A DNA stretch of 64,000 bases from Acetatifactor sp. (GCA_016290775.1 JAEEVF010000007.1:1-64000), one strand, 5' to 3'; shown: positions 33,475 to 44,659, counted from the first letter of the stretch. Numbers and translations are program-made. Notes: generated by a model from the sequence alone, not told the origin.

Positions 33475-34432
33475 TTCATTTTTCTATGTTTTCAGACAGG
33501 GCGTCTCGAACGTCTTGTCCAATAAATTGTTTACGCTTGCGTCGGTGGCAACCATTGCCGCCTGCCTGTTCCTTCTTGGCGGCGTCTATGCCGTCGTGAC
33601 CAATTTCCGTCACATTGTCATGAAGGCGGAAGAGGGAGTTTCCGTGACCGTGTTCTTCCATTCCGAGTACGACCTTTGCTATCGTTCGGAGGGCTTCGCG
33701 CATCGCGAGGAATATACGCATCCCGCAGGCATGGTTGCTTCGGATGAGAGGCTTGTTGAGATCGGTAAGGAGATCGAGGCGCGCCAGGAGGTTTCCGAGG
33801 TTAAGTTCACGAGCGATGACGAGGCTTGGGCGAAGTTTGGTCCTGAGTATTTTGGCGAAGATTACGCCAGCGGATATGAAGACAACCCGCTGCGCGGTGA
33901 GAATACCTATGAGATCTTCCTGAATGACGTCAGCATGCAGGATTCTTTGGTGACTTGGCTGAACACCATTCCGGAAGTGCGCAGGGTCAATTATGACGAA
34001 TCCACGGCAAGCACCCTGAATGGCGCAAACCTGTTGATCGCATATATATCCATTGGCCTTATCATTGTTTTGTTTGCGGTCAGCATTTTCCTGATCAGCA
34101 ATACGGTTTCCGTGGGCATCACGGTGCGCCGCGAAGAGATCAACATTATGAAATATGTCGGAGCAACGGACTTTTTCGTGCGTTCTCCCTTTGTGATCGA
34201 GGGCATGATCATCGGCTTCATTGGTGCCGCGATCCCCGTGTTCGCCCTGTATCACATGTATGAATATGCCATGACCTATCTGTCGACGAACTATACGGAG
34301 CTGATGAAGAGACTGGACTTTTTGCCGATCGAGACCATCTTCAAGTTCCTCACGCCCGTCTGCTTTGCACTTGGTGTCGGCATTGGCATCGTGGGCAGCG
34401 CGCTTGCTGTCAGAAAGCATCTGAAAGTTTAA
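33458..34432 (+). CDS. ftsX: FtsX cell-division permease-like protein
   Basis: FtsX is the membrane partner of FtsE and passes its ATPase cycle to an extracellular hydrolase. The 324-residue protein has one N-terminal helix, a large external domain (about residues 50-190), and three C-terminal helices: ANLLIAYISIGLIIVLFAVSIF, FVIEGMIIGFIGAAIPVFAL and the last near residues 295-318. The VRREEINIMKYVGATDFFVRSPF loop is typical of FtsX. I use the ATG at 33458, 8 bases after AGAGGA; the ATG at 33449 lies too close to that site. Confidence 0.93.
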   Translation: MLRKISSFFYVFRQGVSNVLSNKLFTLASVATIAACLFLLGGVYAVVTNFRHIVMKAEEGVSVTVFFHSEYDLCYRSEGFAHREEYTHPAGMVASDERLVEIGKEIEARQEVSEVKFTSDDEAWAKFGPEYFGEDYASGYEDNPLRGENTYEIFLNDVSMQDSLVTWLNTIPEVRRVNYDESTASTLNGANLLIAYISIGLIIVLFAVSIFLISNTVSVGITVRREEINIMKYVGATDFFVRSPFVIEGMIIGFIGAAIPVFALYHMYEYAMTYLSTNYTELMKRLDFLPIETIFKFLTPVCFALGVGIGIVGSALAVRKHLKV

Positions 34433-34445
34433 TTTTGGAGACGTT

Positions 34446-35678
34446 ATGAAGAAAAAACAAAGGATGAAGGCGGGAGTGCTCCTCCTGCTGACCGCATTGT
34501 TTTTCATGATCCTCGGTTCCGCCGTGCAAAACAGCAGGGCGGCGAATGGTGACGCTTCCATTTTGCAGTCGATCAAAGAAAAGCAGGAACAGATCTCAAA
34601 GGCCGAAAAGGAAAAGAACGGTCTGAAGCAGAACCTGAGCGACGTGCAAAAGATCAAGAAAAGTCTGGAAGCCAAGAAAAAGGATCTAAAGTCATATATT
34701 ACCGAACTGGATGACCAGATCGCGCAGATCGAGGCGCGCGTAAACGACCTGCAGGAGCAGATCGCCGTGAAGGAAAGCGAGATCGCGGACACGCAGGCGC
34801 AGGTAGAGGACGCCATCTGCAGGGAGAATGATCAGATGGAGAACATGATCATCCGTGCCCGGCAGATGTATGAAAACAACGGTTCTTTGGTGGCCGAGCT
34901 GCTCACGAACAATGAAGGCCTCGGAGACCTGCTAAACCGTGCGGAATTCATGGAAAAGCTTGTGAGCTATGACAAGCAGCAGTGGCATGATTTCCAGAAT
35001 TTCCGAAAGTATGTGCAGCTGTGCGAACGCCAGCTTGAGCTTGAGAACGAGATCCTGAACCAGACCAAGGAAAACGTGGTTCTCGAGCAGAACACGCTAG
35101 AGCTTTTCATGGAGCAAAAGAAGGCAGACATTGAAGCCTACGAGTCGGACATCAGCAACCAGGAGCAGGCCATTGAAGAATATGAGGCGATGATCGCGCA
35201 GCAGGACGAGGAGATCAAGGCCCTCGAGGCTGCGATCGCAGCGGAGCGTAAGAGGCTTTCCCTGCAGAGGACCTATGACGGCGGTACCTTTACCTTCCCC
35301 GTTGCCTCTTACACAAGGGTGAGCAGCGATTACGGCTGGAGAATCCATCCGAAGCTAAAAGTAAAGCAGTTCCATAACGGCGTGGATCTTGCGTCGTCCA
35401 AGGGGACGGCGATCTACGCGGCATATGACGGCGTCGTCGTTGCAGCCGCCTACAGTTCCACCATGGGTAATTACGTGATGATCGATCACGGTGATAACTT
35501 ATATACGATCTACATGCATGCTTCCACGCTCAAGGTTTCCACGGACAAGGTGGTAAAGAAAGGTGAAACCATTGCGCTCGTAGGTTCCACCGGGCGTGCA
35601 ACGGGATCGCACCTGCATTTTAGCGTGCGTAAGGATGGCGAGTACGTGTCCCCTTGGGATTACATTACGGAGCCATAA
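34446..35678 (+). CDS. PcsB/EnvC-like M23 peptidase, FtsEX-controlled
   Basis: This 410-residue secreted protein splits or activates splitting of septal peptidoglycan. A signal peptide (MKKKQRMKAGVLLLLTALFFM) is followed by a long coiled coil (about residues 40-280, rich in Lys/Glu/Gln heptads), which in this family docks on FtsX. The C-terminal M23/LytM domain has zinc ligands His310 and Asp314 (FHNGVD) and the HLH pair His389/His391. All are present, so it may be an active endopeptidase, unlike EnvC, which lacks zinc ligands. It starts 13 bases after ftsX. Confidence 0.92.
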   Translation: MKKKQRMKAGVLLLLTALFFMILGSAVQNSRAANGDASILQSIKEKQEQISKAEKEKNGLKQNLSDVQKIKKSLEAKKKDLKSYITELDDQIAQIEARVNDLQEQIAVKESEIADTQAQVEDAICRENDQMENMIIRARQMYENNGSLVAELLTNNEGLGDLLNRAEFMEKLVSYDKQQWHDFQNFRKYVQLCERQLELENEILNQTKENVVLEQNTLELFMEQKKADIEAYESDISNQEQAIEEYEAMIAQQDEEIKALEAAIAAERKRLSLQRTYDGGTFTFPVASYTRVSSDYGWRIHPKLKVKQFHNGVDLASSKGTAIYAAYDGVVVAAAYSSTMGNYVMIDHGDNLYTIYMHASTLKVSTDKVVKKGETIALVGSTGRATGSHLHFSVRKDGEYVSPWDYITEP

Positions 35679-35693
35679 GGGAGATGATAAAAC

Positions 35694-37031
35694 ATGGACC
35701 AAAACAATAATTATTTTGACATGGACTCTTATCAGACAAGGAACGGGGATCCTTCCCAAAAACAAAAGAAAAAGGATCACGGAAGCTTTTTTGGTGGTCT
35801 TGCGGTCGGCGTACTGTCAACGCTTCTCGTCACTGCCGTGATCGTGCTGATCCTTTGGTTTTCCGGGAGTCTTAGGACTTCCACTCCGACCTCTGATCCA
35901 TTCCGCAGTGGCGAAGATGAGGAAGCTACCGTTTCCTCCGTGAAGGGGAGCGGCTTCGTCACGGATGCCATGGTCAAGAAGATCAACAAGCTCGTGAACA
36001 CCATCAAGGACGAGTATTTTCTGGATGAAGTGACGGACGAACAGCTCGAGACGGGCATGTACAAAGGCCTGTTTGAGGCGCTGGGCGATCCCTATTCGGA
36101 GTATTACACCTCGCAGGAATATGAGGAGCTCATCCAGGGTGCGGAGGGCATCTATTACGGGATCGGCGCTTACGTCAGCATCGATGACCAGACCACGCTA
36201 CCGAAGATCGCAGGCGTGTTCAAGGGCGGACCTGCAGAGGAAGCGGGACTTCGCACGGACGACCTGATCTACATGGTGGAAGGGGAGCAGACCTACGGAA
36301 AGACGCTGTCTGAAGTGGTGTCTGAGATCCGCGGCGAAGAATATACGACCGTAAAGCTGACCATCGTAAGGGATGGCGAACAGATCGACAAGACAGTTAC
36401 GAGACGTAAGGTGGAGACGCCCACCGTGGAATATGAAATGTTGGATTCCGGCATGGGTTATCTGCAGCTCAAGGAATTCGACGACGTCACGACCAATCAG
36501 TTCTTGGAGGCCATGAATGACCTGTATCAAAAGGGCATGAAGGGATTGATCCTGGATCTGCGTTCGAATCCCGGAGGAAACCTTTCCACCGTCGTTCAGA
36601 TCGCGCAGAACCTTCTTCCCGCAGGAACCATCGTTTACACGGAGGACAAGGAAGGACACAGAGTCACCTACAAGAGCAAGGGTGACAAGGAGATCCAGAT
36701 TCCCATGGTCGTTCTGATCGACGGAAATTCGGCCAGCGCGGCGGAGATCCTTGCAGGTGCCATTCAGGATTACAAGAAGGGAACGCTTGTCGGAAAGACC
36801 ACATACGGAAAGGGCATCGTACAGACCGTAAAGCCCGTGACGAAGGACGGTTCCGCCATCAAGCTCACGATCAGCGGTTACTTCACGCCGAACGGCCGGA
36901 ACATTCACAAGATCGGTATCGAGCCTGACGTGGAATGTGATTTTGACGGAACACTTTACTACAACGTGGACAATCCCGTGGACACGCAGCTGGAAAAGGC
37001 AAAGGAAGTTTTGGCTGATCTGATGAAATAA
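35694..37031 (+). CDS. S41 carboxy-terminal processing protease (CtpA/CtpB-like)
   Basis: The 445-residue protease is anchored by one N-terminal helix (about residues 30-55), after a charged cytoplasmic segment. The PDZ domain (about 140-220) includes AGVFKGGPAEEAGLRTDD. The S41 core contains LDLRSNPGGNLSTVVQIA, the catalytic serine region DGNSASAAEILAGA and the lysine region GKTTYGKGIVQT. It probably trims envelope proteins. It follows the M23 hydrolase gene by 15 bases and ends with a strong terminator, closing the ftsEX operon. Confidence 0.94.
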   Translation: MDQNNNYFDMDSYQTRNGDPSQKQKKKDHGSFFGGLAVGVLSTLLVTAVIVLILWFSGSLRTSTPTSDPFRSGEDEEATVSSVKGSGFVTDAMVKKINKLVNTIKDEYFLDEVTDEQLETGMYKGLFEALGDPYSEYYTSQEYEELIQGAEGIYYGIGAYVSIDDQTTLPKIAGVFKGGPAEEAGLRTDDLIYMVEGEQTYGKTLSEVVSEIRGEEYTTVKLTIVRDGEQIDKTVTRRKVETPTVEYEMLDSGMGYLQLKEFDDVTTNQFLEAMNDLYQKGMKGLILDLRSNPGGNLSTVVQIAQNLLPAGTIVYTEDKEGHRVTYKSKGDKEIQIPMVVLIDGNSASAAEILAGAIQDYKKGTLVGKTTYGKGIVQTVKPVTKDGSAIKLTISGYFTPNGRNIHKIGIEPDVECDFDGTLYYNVDNPVDTQLEKAKEVLADLMK

Positions 37032-37052
37032 GGGAGCATAAAAATCAAGATC

Positions 37053-37095
37053 AAAGTACAGAACAAACATTCGATTTGTTCTGTACTTTTTCTTT
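37053..37095 (+). terminator. Strong rho-independent terminator of the ftsEX operon
   Basis: AAAGTACAGAACAAA (37053-37067) pairs perfectly with TTTGTTCTGTACTTT (37075-37089) around a seven-base loop, followed by TTCTTTG. Confidence 0.92.
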
Positions 37096-37154
37096 GTTTT
37101 CTGTTATACTGTTAATATGGAGCAGTATGCGGGGTTTCCCCGGAAAGGGATTTT

Positions 37155-39137
37155 ATGGATCATTTTGTTTTGCATTCAGAATATCAGCCGACGGGGGATC
37201 AGCCGCAGGCCATTGCCGAACTTGTGGAGGGCTTCCGTCAGGGCAATCAGTTCGAGACGCTCCTTGGCGTGACGGGCTCCGGCAAGACTTTCACCATGGC
37301 GAACGTGATCACTGCGCTGAACAAGCCGACGCTCGTGATCGCGCACAATAAAACGCTGGCGGCGCAGCTTTACGGTGAATTCAAGGAGTTTTTTCCCGAG
37401 AATGCGGTGGAATATTTCGTAAGCTATTATGACTATTACCAGCCTGAGGCCTACGTACCTCAGTCGGATACCTATATCGCAAAGGATTCTTCGATCAATG
37501 ACGAGATCGACAAGCTCAGGCTTTCGGCGACGGCATCCCTCACGGAGCGGCGCGACGTGGTCGTGGTGGCGTCCGTCTCATGCATATACGGCCTGGGGAG
37601 CCCTGATGAATATCAGGACATGGTTGTGAGCCTTCGCCCCGGTATGACAAAGGATCGGGACCAGGTGCTGCGAGAGCTCGTGAGCATGCAGTACGTTCGC
37701 AATGATATTGATTTTGAGCGCGGGTCCTTCCGCGTGCACGGCGACGTCGTGGACATCTTCCCCGCACAGGGCGGAGAATATTTCCTGCGCATCGAATTCT
37801 TTGGCGATGAGATCGACAGGATCGCTCAGGTAGAGCCCATGTCGGGCAAGGTGCACGCGACACTGCAGCATGTGGCGATCTTCCCGGCCTCGCACTATGT
37901 GGTGGCGCCTGAAAAGATCAAGATTGCATGCGATAATATCGAAAAAGAGCTTGCGGAGCGCGTGAAATTCTTTAAGTCTGAGGACAAGCTGATCGAGGCG
38001 CAAAGGATCTTAGAGCGCACGAATTTTGACGTGGAGATGCTGCGCGAGACGGGCTTTTGCTCCGGCATCGAGAACTATTCCAGACACTTGGTGGGCTCGG
38101 CTCCGGGCGCACCGCCCATGACGCTGATGGACTTTTTTCCGGATGATTTTTTGATCATCATTGACGAGTCTCACATGACGATCCCTCAGATCGGGGCAAT
38201 GCACGCAGGAGACCGTTCCAGGAAGACCACCCTTGTGGATTACGGCTTTAGACTTCCGTCTGCGCTGGACAACCGCCCCCTGAGCTTTCAGGAGTTTGAG
38301 GCACACATCGATCAGATGCTGTTTGTTTCGGCGACGCCGGCGAAATATGAGGAAGAGCACGAACTTCTTCGCGCGGAGCAGATCATCCGGCCGACGGGCC
38401 TTTTGGATCCTGAGGTGTTTGTCCGTCCCGTGGAAGGCCAGATCGATGACCTTGTCGGTGAGATCAACCGAGAGGTGGCAAAGCATAATAAGGTGCTTGT
38501 GACGACGCTGACAAAGCGCATGGCAGAGGACCTGACGGACTATCTTCGCGACGTGGGGATCCGCGTGAAATACCTGCACTCTGACATCGACACGCTGGAG
38601 CGCGCGGAGATCATCCGTGACATGCGCCTTGACGTGTTTGACGTGCTGGTGGGCATCAACCTTTTGAGAGAGGGCCTGGACATTCCGGAGATCTCGTTAG
38701 TGGCGATCCTCGACGCGGATAAGGAGGGGTTTCTTCGAAGCGGCACTTCGCTCATCCAGACCATCGGTCGTGCGGCGCGTAACTCCGACGGTCACGTGGT
38801 CATGTATGCCGACGTGATCACGGATTCCATGCGCACGGCAATCGATGAGACGAATCGTCGTCGCCAGATCCAGCAGAAATATAACGACGAGCACGGCATC
38901 ACGCCGCAGACGATCAAAAAGGCAGTCCGCGACCTGATCAGCATCTCCCAGAAGGTCGCAAAGGAAGAGATGAAGTTCGAGAAGGATCCGGAATCCATGG
39001 ACAAGAAGGAACTCGAAAAGCTCATCGGAGAGGTGCAAAAGAAGATGCAACGCGCTGCGGCAGATTTGGATTTCGAGTCGGCGGCAGAGCTGCGCGACAA
39101 GATGATCGAGCTGAAAAAGCACCTAAGGGATATGTGA
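37155..39137 (+). CDS. uvrB: UvrB, excinuclease ABC subunit B
   Basis: UvrB is the damage-verifying helicase-like subunit of nucleotide excision repair. The 660-residue protein has Walker [13 protein letters not shown] near residue 36, the damage-probing beta-hairpin [21 protein letters not shown], the DESH box ([10 protein letters not shown]), helicase motifs including [12 protein letters not shown], and a C-terminal UVR domain ([16 protein letters not shown]) that binds UvrA/UvrC. The start follows GGAAAGGGA. UvrA is encoded nearby, beyond one small gene. Confidence 0.97.
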   Translation: MDHFVLHSEYQPTGDQPQAIAELVEGFRQGNQFETLLGVTGSGKTFTMANVITALNKPTLVIAHNKTLAAQLYGEFKEFFPENAVEYFVSYYDYYQPEAYVPQSDTYIAKDSSINDEIDKLRLSATASLTERRDVVVVASVSCIYGLGSPDEYQDMVVSLRPGMTKDRDQVLRELVSMQYVRNDIDFERGSFRVHGDVVDIFPAQGGEYFLRIEFFGDEIDRIAQVEPMSGKVHATLQHVAIFPASHYVVAPEKIKIACDNIEKELAERVKFFKSEDKLIEAQRILERTNFDVEMLRETGFCSGIENYSRHLVGSAPGAPPMTLMDFFPDDFLIIIDESHMTIPQIGAMHAGDRSRKTTLVDYGFRLPSALDNRPLSFQEFEAHIDQMLFVSATPAKYEEEHELLRAEQIIRPTGLLDPEVFVRPVEGQIDDLVGEINREVAKHNKVLVTTLTKRMAEDLTDYLRDVGIRVKYLHSDIDTLERAEIIRDMRLDVFDVLVGINLLREGLDIPEISLVAILDADKEGFLRSGTSLIQTIGRAARNSDGHVVMYADVITDSMRTAIDETNRRRQIQQKYNDEHGITPQTIKKAVRDLISISQKVAKEEMKFEKDPESMDKKELEKLIGEVQKKMQRAAADLDFESAAELRDKMIELKKHLRDM

Positions 39138-39197
39138 CAAGGCAAGTTCGACTGACGCGAAGCAGCGAAAACGCCAGCAAGTCGGAAAGGAGAAGAT

Positions 39198-39563
39198 ATG
39201 AAAAAGCAGATCCTGAAATATATGGCATATGTGAAAGAGGTCCTTGCGCAGGATAAGCCTGGCACGGATTGGGAGGAGTTTGCAAGAAGAGATCTCGTGA
39301 AGATCCAGTTTTATCAGCACGAGAGATTGATCCATCTGATCGTGACGGCGCTCTTTGCCGTGATGGAGGTGATGTGCGTTGCGACTCTCCTTGTGAGCCA
39401 AAACCTTTGGGCCATGGCGCTGATGGCAATGATCCTGGTGCTTCTTATCCCATACGTGGGACATTATTATTTCCTCGAGAACTCCGTGCAGGAGATGTAC
39501 CTCTTGCATGACCAGATCCTGGCAAGGATCGACCGCGGGCGCAAGGCAGACGGGGAAGCCTGA
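39198..39563 (+). CDS. Small membrane protein between uvrB and uvrA
   Basis: The 121-residue protein has a charged N-terminal helical part, two membrane helices (about residues 48-68 and 72-90) and a short cytoplasmic tail. I do not recognise a family. The ribosome site GGAAAGGAG is good. Its position inside the uvr region suggests cotranscription, but no repair role can be read from the sequence. Confidence 0.65.
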   Translation: MKKQILKYMAYVKEVLAQDKPGTDWEEFARRDLVKIQFYQHERLIHLIVTALFAVMEVMCVATLLVSQNLWAMALMAMILVLLIPYVGHYYFLENSVQEMYLLHDQILARIDRGRKADGEA

Positions 39564-39573
39564 CTCATGACAT

Positions 39574-39606
39574 GCACGATGCGTCCTCCAGTTGTTGACG
39601 TCGTGC
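39574..39606 (+). repeat. Intergenic hairpin upstream of uvrA
   Basis: GCACGATGCGTC (39574-39585) pairs with GACGTCGTGC (39597-39606) with a two-base bulge. No T-tract follows. It may be a weak terminator or an attenuator before uvrA. Confidence 0.4.
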
Positions 39607-39645
39607 GCAAAAAGACCGAAAAAACAGTAAGGATATAGAATTATC

Positions 39646-42543
39646 ATGGCAGAGAAAAAGACAAAACAAGAAGCGAAGGCGGCAGGAACGACCGCGCTTC
39701 CGAAGTTCGACGCGCGGGATTACATTAAGATCCGCGGCGCAAGGGAACATAACCTGAAAAACATTGACGTAAACATTCCAAGAAACAAGCTTGTGGTTCT
39801 GACAGGCATGTCAGGATCCGGAAAGTCCTCCCTGGCCTTTGACACGATTTACGCGGAAGGTCAAAGACGTTACATGGAGTCCCTTTCCTCCTATGCAAGA
39901 CAGTTCCTCGGACAGATGGAAAAACCGGACGTGGAGCGTATTGACGGACTTTCTCCCGCAATCTCCATCGACCAGAAATCAACGAACCGCAACCCTCGTT
40001 CCACCGTGGGAACGGTGACGGAGATCTACGATTATTTCAGACTTTTGTACGCAAGGATCGGCACGCCGCACTGTCCGAACTGTGGCAGGGTGATCGCAAG
40101 GCAGACCGTGGATCAGATGGTGGATCAGATCATGGCGCTTCCCGAAGGCACGAAGCTCCAGCTCCTTGCGCCGGTGGTGCGCGGCCGTAAAGGTCAGCAT
40201 GAAAAGGTGCTCGAGCGTGCAAGCCGGAGCGGTTACGTGCGCGTTCGCGTTGATGGCAGCATGTATGAACTCACGGAGGAGATCAAGCTCGACAAGAATC
40301 AAAAGCACAACATCGAGATCGTTGTGGACCGTCTTGTGGTGAAGGCAGGGATCGAGCGCAGGCTTTCGGATTCCATCGAGAACGTGCTTGCCCTGACGGA
40401 GGGCTTGCTTGAGGTCGACGTCATCGACGGCGAGACGATGAATTTCTCGCAGAATTTTGCTTGCCCGGATTGCGGCGTCAGCATTGGAGAGATTGAGCCT
40501 AGGAGCTTTTCCTTCAACAATCCCTTTGGCGCCTGCCCAGAGTGCTTTGGCCTTGGCTACAAGATGGAATTTGACCTGGACCTGATGATCCCGGATCAAT
40601 CCCTTTCCATTCGGGAAGGTGCGATCGCCGTGATGGGATGGCAGTCCTGTGCCGATAAGGGAAGTTTTACCAACGCGCTTCTTTTGGCCCTGTGTAAGGC
40701 ATATAAATTCGACCTCGACACGCCTTTTGAAAAATATCCCGAAAAGATCAAGAACATCCTGATCTACGGCACGGACGGGAAGATGGTGGACGTTTACTAC
40801 GAGGGACAGCGCGGCAGAGGCATTTACCCCACGGCCTTTGAGGGACTGATCAGGAACGTGGAGCGGCGCTACAAGGAAACCTTCTCGGATGCGATGAAGC
40901 AGGAATATGAATCCTTCATGCGCATCACGCCCTGTAAGGAATGTAACGGCATGAGACTGAAAAAGGAGTCTCTTGCGGTCACCGTCTGCGATAAAAATAT
41001 TTACGAAGTGACAAACATGTCAGTTATTGCGCTGCAGAAGTTCCTGCAGGAGATGCAGCTGACGGCGCAGCAGGAATTCATCGGAAAGCGTGTTCTGAAG
41101 GAGATCCGCGCAAGGGTTGGATTCCTGGTGGACGTAGGGTTAGAGTATCTTTCCCTGTCCCGCGCGACGGCGAGTCTTTCCGGCGGCGAGGCGCAAAGGA
41201 TCCGTCTTGCGACGCAGATCGGATCGGGCCTCATGGGCGTGTGCTATATTCTCGACGAGCCCAGCATTGGTCTGCATCAAAGAGACAATGACAAGCTTTT
41301 GAACACCTTAAAGAGCCTTCGTGATCTCGGAAACACTTTGATCGTCGTGGAGCATGACGAGGATACTATGCTGGCGGCGGATCACATCGTGGACATTGGT
41401 CCCGGCGCTGGCTCGCACGGCGGCGAGGTGGTAGCGCAAGGTACCGCGGAAGAGATCATGGCAGTGCCCGAATCCATCACGGGACAGTATCTGTCCGGTA
41501 AGATGCAGATCCCCGTGCCGAAGACAAGAAGAATGCCTCAGGGCTGGATCACCGTGAAGGGTGCGAAGGAAAACAATCTGAAGAACATTGACGTGAGCTT
41601 CCCTCTGGGCGTCATGACCTGTGTGACGGGTGTGTCAGGTTCCGGGAAGAGCTCACTTGTAAACGAGATTTTGTACAAGCGCATGGCTAAGGAGCTGAAC
41701 CGCGCAAGGGTCATTCCCGGACGCCATGATTCCATTGAGGGTCTGAAGCAGCTCGACAAGGTCATCGCCATCGATCAGTCTCCGATCGGGAGAACGCCCA
41801 GATCGAACCCTGCGACCTATACCGGCGTGTTTGACCTGATCCGTGATCTTTTCGCATCCACGGCAGATGCCAAGGCGAAGGGATATACCAAGGGAAGGTT
41901 TTCCTTTAACGTCAAGGGCGGACGATGCGAGGCCTGCAGCGGCGACGGCATCATCAAGATCGAAATGCATTTCCTGCCGGACGTGTACGTTCCCTGTGAG
42001 GTCTGCGGCGGAAAGCGTTATAACCGCGAGACGTTGGACTGCAAGTACAAGGGAAAGAGCATTTTCGACGTGCTGGACATGACGGTGGAGGACGCGCTGA
42101 CGTTCTTTGAGAACATGCCTTCCATCCGCAATAAGATCCAGACTTTATACGACGTGGGTCTGGGCTACGTGAAGCTGGGGCAGCCCTCGACGGAGCTCTC
42201 CGGCGGCGAAGCGCAGCGTATCAAACTGGCATCGGAGCTCTCCCGGAGGAGCACGGGCCGGACCATTTACATTCTCGACGAGCCTACCACGGGCCTGCAT
42301 TTCGCGGACGTGCACAAGCTGGTTGACATCCTGCATCGCCTTGCGGACGGCGGAAACACGGTGGTGGTGATCGAGCACAATCTTGACGTGATCAAGACGG
42401 CGGACTATATCATAGACATGGGTCCTGAGGGAGGAGACCGCGGCGGCACGGTGATCGCCGAAGGTACCCCTGAAGAGATCGCCAAGGACAAGAAGTCCTA
42501 TACGGGAATCTATGTCAAACGCATGTTGGAGAAGGCAAGATAG
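39646..42543 (+). CDS. uvrA: UvrA, excinuclease ABC subunit A
   Basis: UvrA finds DNA lesions and loads UvrB. The 965-residue protein has two ABC ATPase modules. The first Walker A is [30 protein letters not shown] near residue 55, and the second is [13 protein letters not shown] near 660. Signature motifs are [12 protein letters not shown] and [11 protein letters not shown]. Zinc-binding cysteines lie in CPNCG, in CPDCG with CPEC, and in CEAC with CEVCGG. Length and order are normal. A 20-residue charged N-terminal extension precedes the core. Confidence 0.98.
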   Translation: MAEKKTKQEAKAAGTTALPKFDARDYIKIRGAREHNLKNIDVNIPRNKLVVLTGMSGSGKSSLAFDTIYAEGQRRYMESLSSYARQFLGQMEKPDVERIDGLSPAISIDQKSTNRNPRSTVGTVTEIYDYFRLLYARIGTPHCPNCGRVIARQTVDQMVDQIMALPEGTKLQLLAPVVRGRKGQHEKVLERASRSGYVRVRVDGSMYELTEEIKLDKNQKHNIEIVVDRLVVKAGIERRLSDSIENVLALTEGLLEVDVIDGETMNFSQNFACPDCGVSIGEIEPRSFSFNNPFGACPECFGLGYKMEFDLDLMIPDQSLSIREGAIAVMGWQSCADKGSFTNALLLALCKAYKFDLDTPFEKYPEKIKNILIYGTDGKMVDVYYEGQRGRGIYPTAFEGLIRNVERRYKETFSDAMKQEYESFMRITPCKECNGMRLKKESLAVTVCDKNIYEVTNMSVIALQKFLQEMQLTAQQEFIGKRVLKEIRARVGFLVDVGLEYLSLSRATASLSGGEAQRIRLATQIGSGLMGVCYILDEPSIGLHQRDNDKLLNTLKSLRDLGNTLIVVEHDEDTMLAADHIVDIGPGAGSHGGEVVAQGTAEEIMAVPESITGQYLSGKMQIPVPKTRRMPQGWITVKGAKENNLKNIDVSFPLGVMTCVTGVSGSGKSSLVNEILYKRMAKELNRARVIPGRHDSIEGLKQLDKVIAIDQSPIGRTPRSNPATYTGVFDLIRDLFASTADAKAKGYTKGRFSFNVKGGRCEACSGDGIIKIEMHFLPDVYVPCEVCGGKRYNRETLDCKYKGKSIFDVLDMTVEDALTFFENMPSIRNKIQTLYDVGLGYVKLGQPSTELSGGEAQRIKLASELSRRSTGRTIYILDEPTTGLHFADVHKLVDILHRLADGGNTVVVIEHNLDVIKTADYIIDMGPEGGDRGGTVIAEGTPEEIAKDKKSYTGIYVKRMLEKAR

Positions 42544-42574
42544 CACATAAGAAGACCGGAAGGAACAAAGGTTT

Positions 42575-44659
42575 ATGATACAGAGTGAAAAACTGGCGCA
42601 GTTTTATTTTATGCAATACCGGGACTGCGCCAAGGAAATGAAAAAGAAAAATCAGGACGGCAAAAAGGACTTTGTGGAGCGCATGAATCGCCTTCACAAA
42701 GAACTCAAGGAGTGCAAGAATCTCAAGATCAGTCAAGCGCATCTTGATGAGTATCACCGCATGGTGCGGTCCATGGCATTTTATACGTTCCGCACGGACA
42801 ATCAATATGCCATCATGAAGCTGCGCGACATGATCCTGCCTGAGCTTGTGCGGATCGACCTGCTTGGCATGAAACCCGAGGAGCAGGAGCTCGTCACGGC
42901 GAAATTTTTGGATTTCATCCGCGAGGAGCACCCCTATGAGATCTGCCAGAAATCCCTGCGGAACCTGGCCAGAAACAGTGCGGAGAACGGCATTCGGAGC
43001 CAGATCATCGGCATGGTGCCGACAAAGCCTGAAACAGAATTTCCCAAAGCGCTTGAGATGCAAAGACACTTCATCCTGCACGTGGGACCGACCAACTGCG
43101 GAAAGACCTATCATGCCCTCGAGAGCCTGAAACAAGCCATGAACGGCGTGTATCTTGGGCCGCTAAGACTTCTTGCTCTGGAGGTTTATGAGAAGATGAA
43201 TGACGCAGGGATCCCCTGTACGATGCTGACCGGTGAAGAGCGGATCTATCAGGAAAATGCGTTTATCACTTCCTCCACGATTGAAATGCTGGACATTGAG
43301 CAGGAATATGACGTCGCCGTCATCGACGAGGCGCAGATGATCACGGATCCTGACCGCGGACATTCCTGGACGAGGGCGATCTTGGGCGTGCAGGCCAAGG
43401 AGATCCACGTCTGCATGAGCCCTGCTGCCGAGAAGGTGGTAAAGCACTTGATCTCCCTGTGTGGTGACACGGAAGAGACGCATGTTTACGAACGAAAGAC
43501 AAAGCTTCTTTGCGAGGACAAGCCCTTTGAATTTCCTGACGACGTGCAGGAAGGGGATGCGATCATCGCCTTTTCCAAGCGTGCCGTTCTGGATATCGCC
43601 GGACGTCTTGAGACGGACGGCATCAAGGCCAGCGTGATCTACGGAAGCCTTCCGCCTGAGATCCGTCGCAGACAGATCCATCTGTTCACGACGCATCAGA
43701 CGAAGGTGGTGGTGTCCACCGACGCCATCGGCATGGGCTTAAACCTGCCCGTACGCCGCATTGTCTTTGCACAGACGACAAAGTTTGACGGCAAGGAAAC
43801 GGGGCCGCTCACGGTGGAGACGATCCATCAGATCGCAGGCCGTGCAGGGCGCTTTGGCATTTACGACACGGGCTACGTGACCGCAGTCGGCAAGGAGAAC
43901 CTGGACTTCATCCGCGAAAAGTTCCCGCAGAAGGAAAAAGAAGTGGAAAGCGTCAGCCTGGGCTTCCCTCAGGTGCTGCTTGACATGGACGAACCCCTTG
44001 ATGCCGTGCTGAAGATCTGGAAATCAGTGGAGACGCAGCCGCCCTTCGAAAAGATCAGCATCGAAGAAGTGCTGTTCCTTTACGAGCGGGCTTACAAGGA
44101 CCGCAAGGAGATCGACGGCTTTGAGGACAAGCATTTGCTCTACCGCATGCTGACCTGCTCCATAGACATCAAAAACAGGGACATCGTGGAGCTTTGGCTC
44201 TATTATTGCAAGACCTATACCGCCGACGTCAGCCTCCACTTCCCGGCGCTCATCATGTGCACGGACATTGGACTTCACAAGTATGAGACGTTTTATAAGC
44301 TGCTCGACCTGTATTATCAATTCTCCATCCGCATGGGTAAAGTGATCGAGCAGGAGCGTCTTGACAAGGAGCGTGAAAAGACGGAGGAGACCATCATGCG
44401 CCTTCTTTCGAAGGACAAGAACGTCTTCATCCGTAAGTGTCAGTATTGCGGCGCACCCATTGAGCTTTCAAGCACGTCGCGCATGTGCGATAACTGCTAT
44501 GCGGAGATGAGGGCGAGAAAAGGTTCCGGAGAAGGTGGCTTTGGCAGGAAGAAGATGGGATATTTCCACGCGTCCGAAAAAGAGGACAAACACCCTTCGG
44601 GAAAGGGAAATAAGAGCCATCGCAGGTACAACCGTCATCGCGGAGAGTCGAATTTCTAA
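42575..44659 (+). CDS. Suv3-like ATP-dependent RNA helicase with C-terminal zinc ribbon
   Basis: This 694-residue SF2 helicase resembles the Suv3 family, known for mitochondrial RNA turnover. An N-terminal helical region (1-160) leads to Walker A GPTNCGKT (171-178), DEAQ (251-254) and the HQIAGRAGRFG motif VI, then a Suv3-like helical C-terminal part. The end has a CxxC-x12-CxxC cluster (Cys622, 625, 638, 641) and a Gly/Lys/Arg/His-rich tail that probably binds RNA. The usual role is RNA unwinding with an exoribonuclease partner, but none is encoded nearby. It starts 31 bases after uvrA. Confidence 0.88.
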   Translation: MIQSEKLAQFYFMQYRDCAKEMKKKNQDGKKDFVERMNRLHKELKECKNLKISQAHLDEYHRMVRSMAFYTFRTDNQYAIMKLRDMILPELVRIDLLGMKPEEQELVTAKFLDFIREEHPYEICQKSLRNLARNSAENGIRSQIIGMVPTKPETEFPKALEMQRHFILHVGPTNCGKTYHALESLKQAMNGVYLGPLRLLALEVYEKMNDAGIPCTMLTGEERIYQENAFITSSTIEMLDIEQEYDVAVIDEAQMITDPDRGHSWTRAILGVQAKEIHVCMSPAAEKVVKHLISLCGDTEETHVYERKTKLLCEDKPFEFPDDVQEGDAIIAFSKRAVLDIAGRLETDGIKASVIYGSLPPEIRRRQIHLFTTHQTKVVVSTDAIGMGLNLPVRRIVFAQTTKFDGKETGPLTVETIHQIAGRAGRFGIYDTGYVTAVGKENLDFIREKFPQKEKEVESVSLGFPQVLLDMDEPLDAVLKIWKSVETQPPFEKISIEEVLFLYERAYKDRKEIDGFEDKHLLYRMLTCSIDIKNRDIVELWLYYCKTYTADVSLHFPALIMCTDIGLHKYETFYKLLDLYYQFSIRMGKVIEQERLDKEREKTEETIMRLLSKDKNVFIRKCQYCGAPIELSSTSRMCDNCYAEMRARKGSGEGGFGRKKMGYFHASEKEDKHPSGKGNKSHRRYNRHRGESNF

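Noticed and set aside
33476..34816. Long antisense frame (446 codons) opposite ftsX and the hydrolase gene
   Set aside because: It spans two real genes on the other strand, has low-complexity Ser/Cys/His-rich sequence and no ribosome site.
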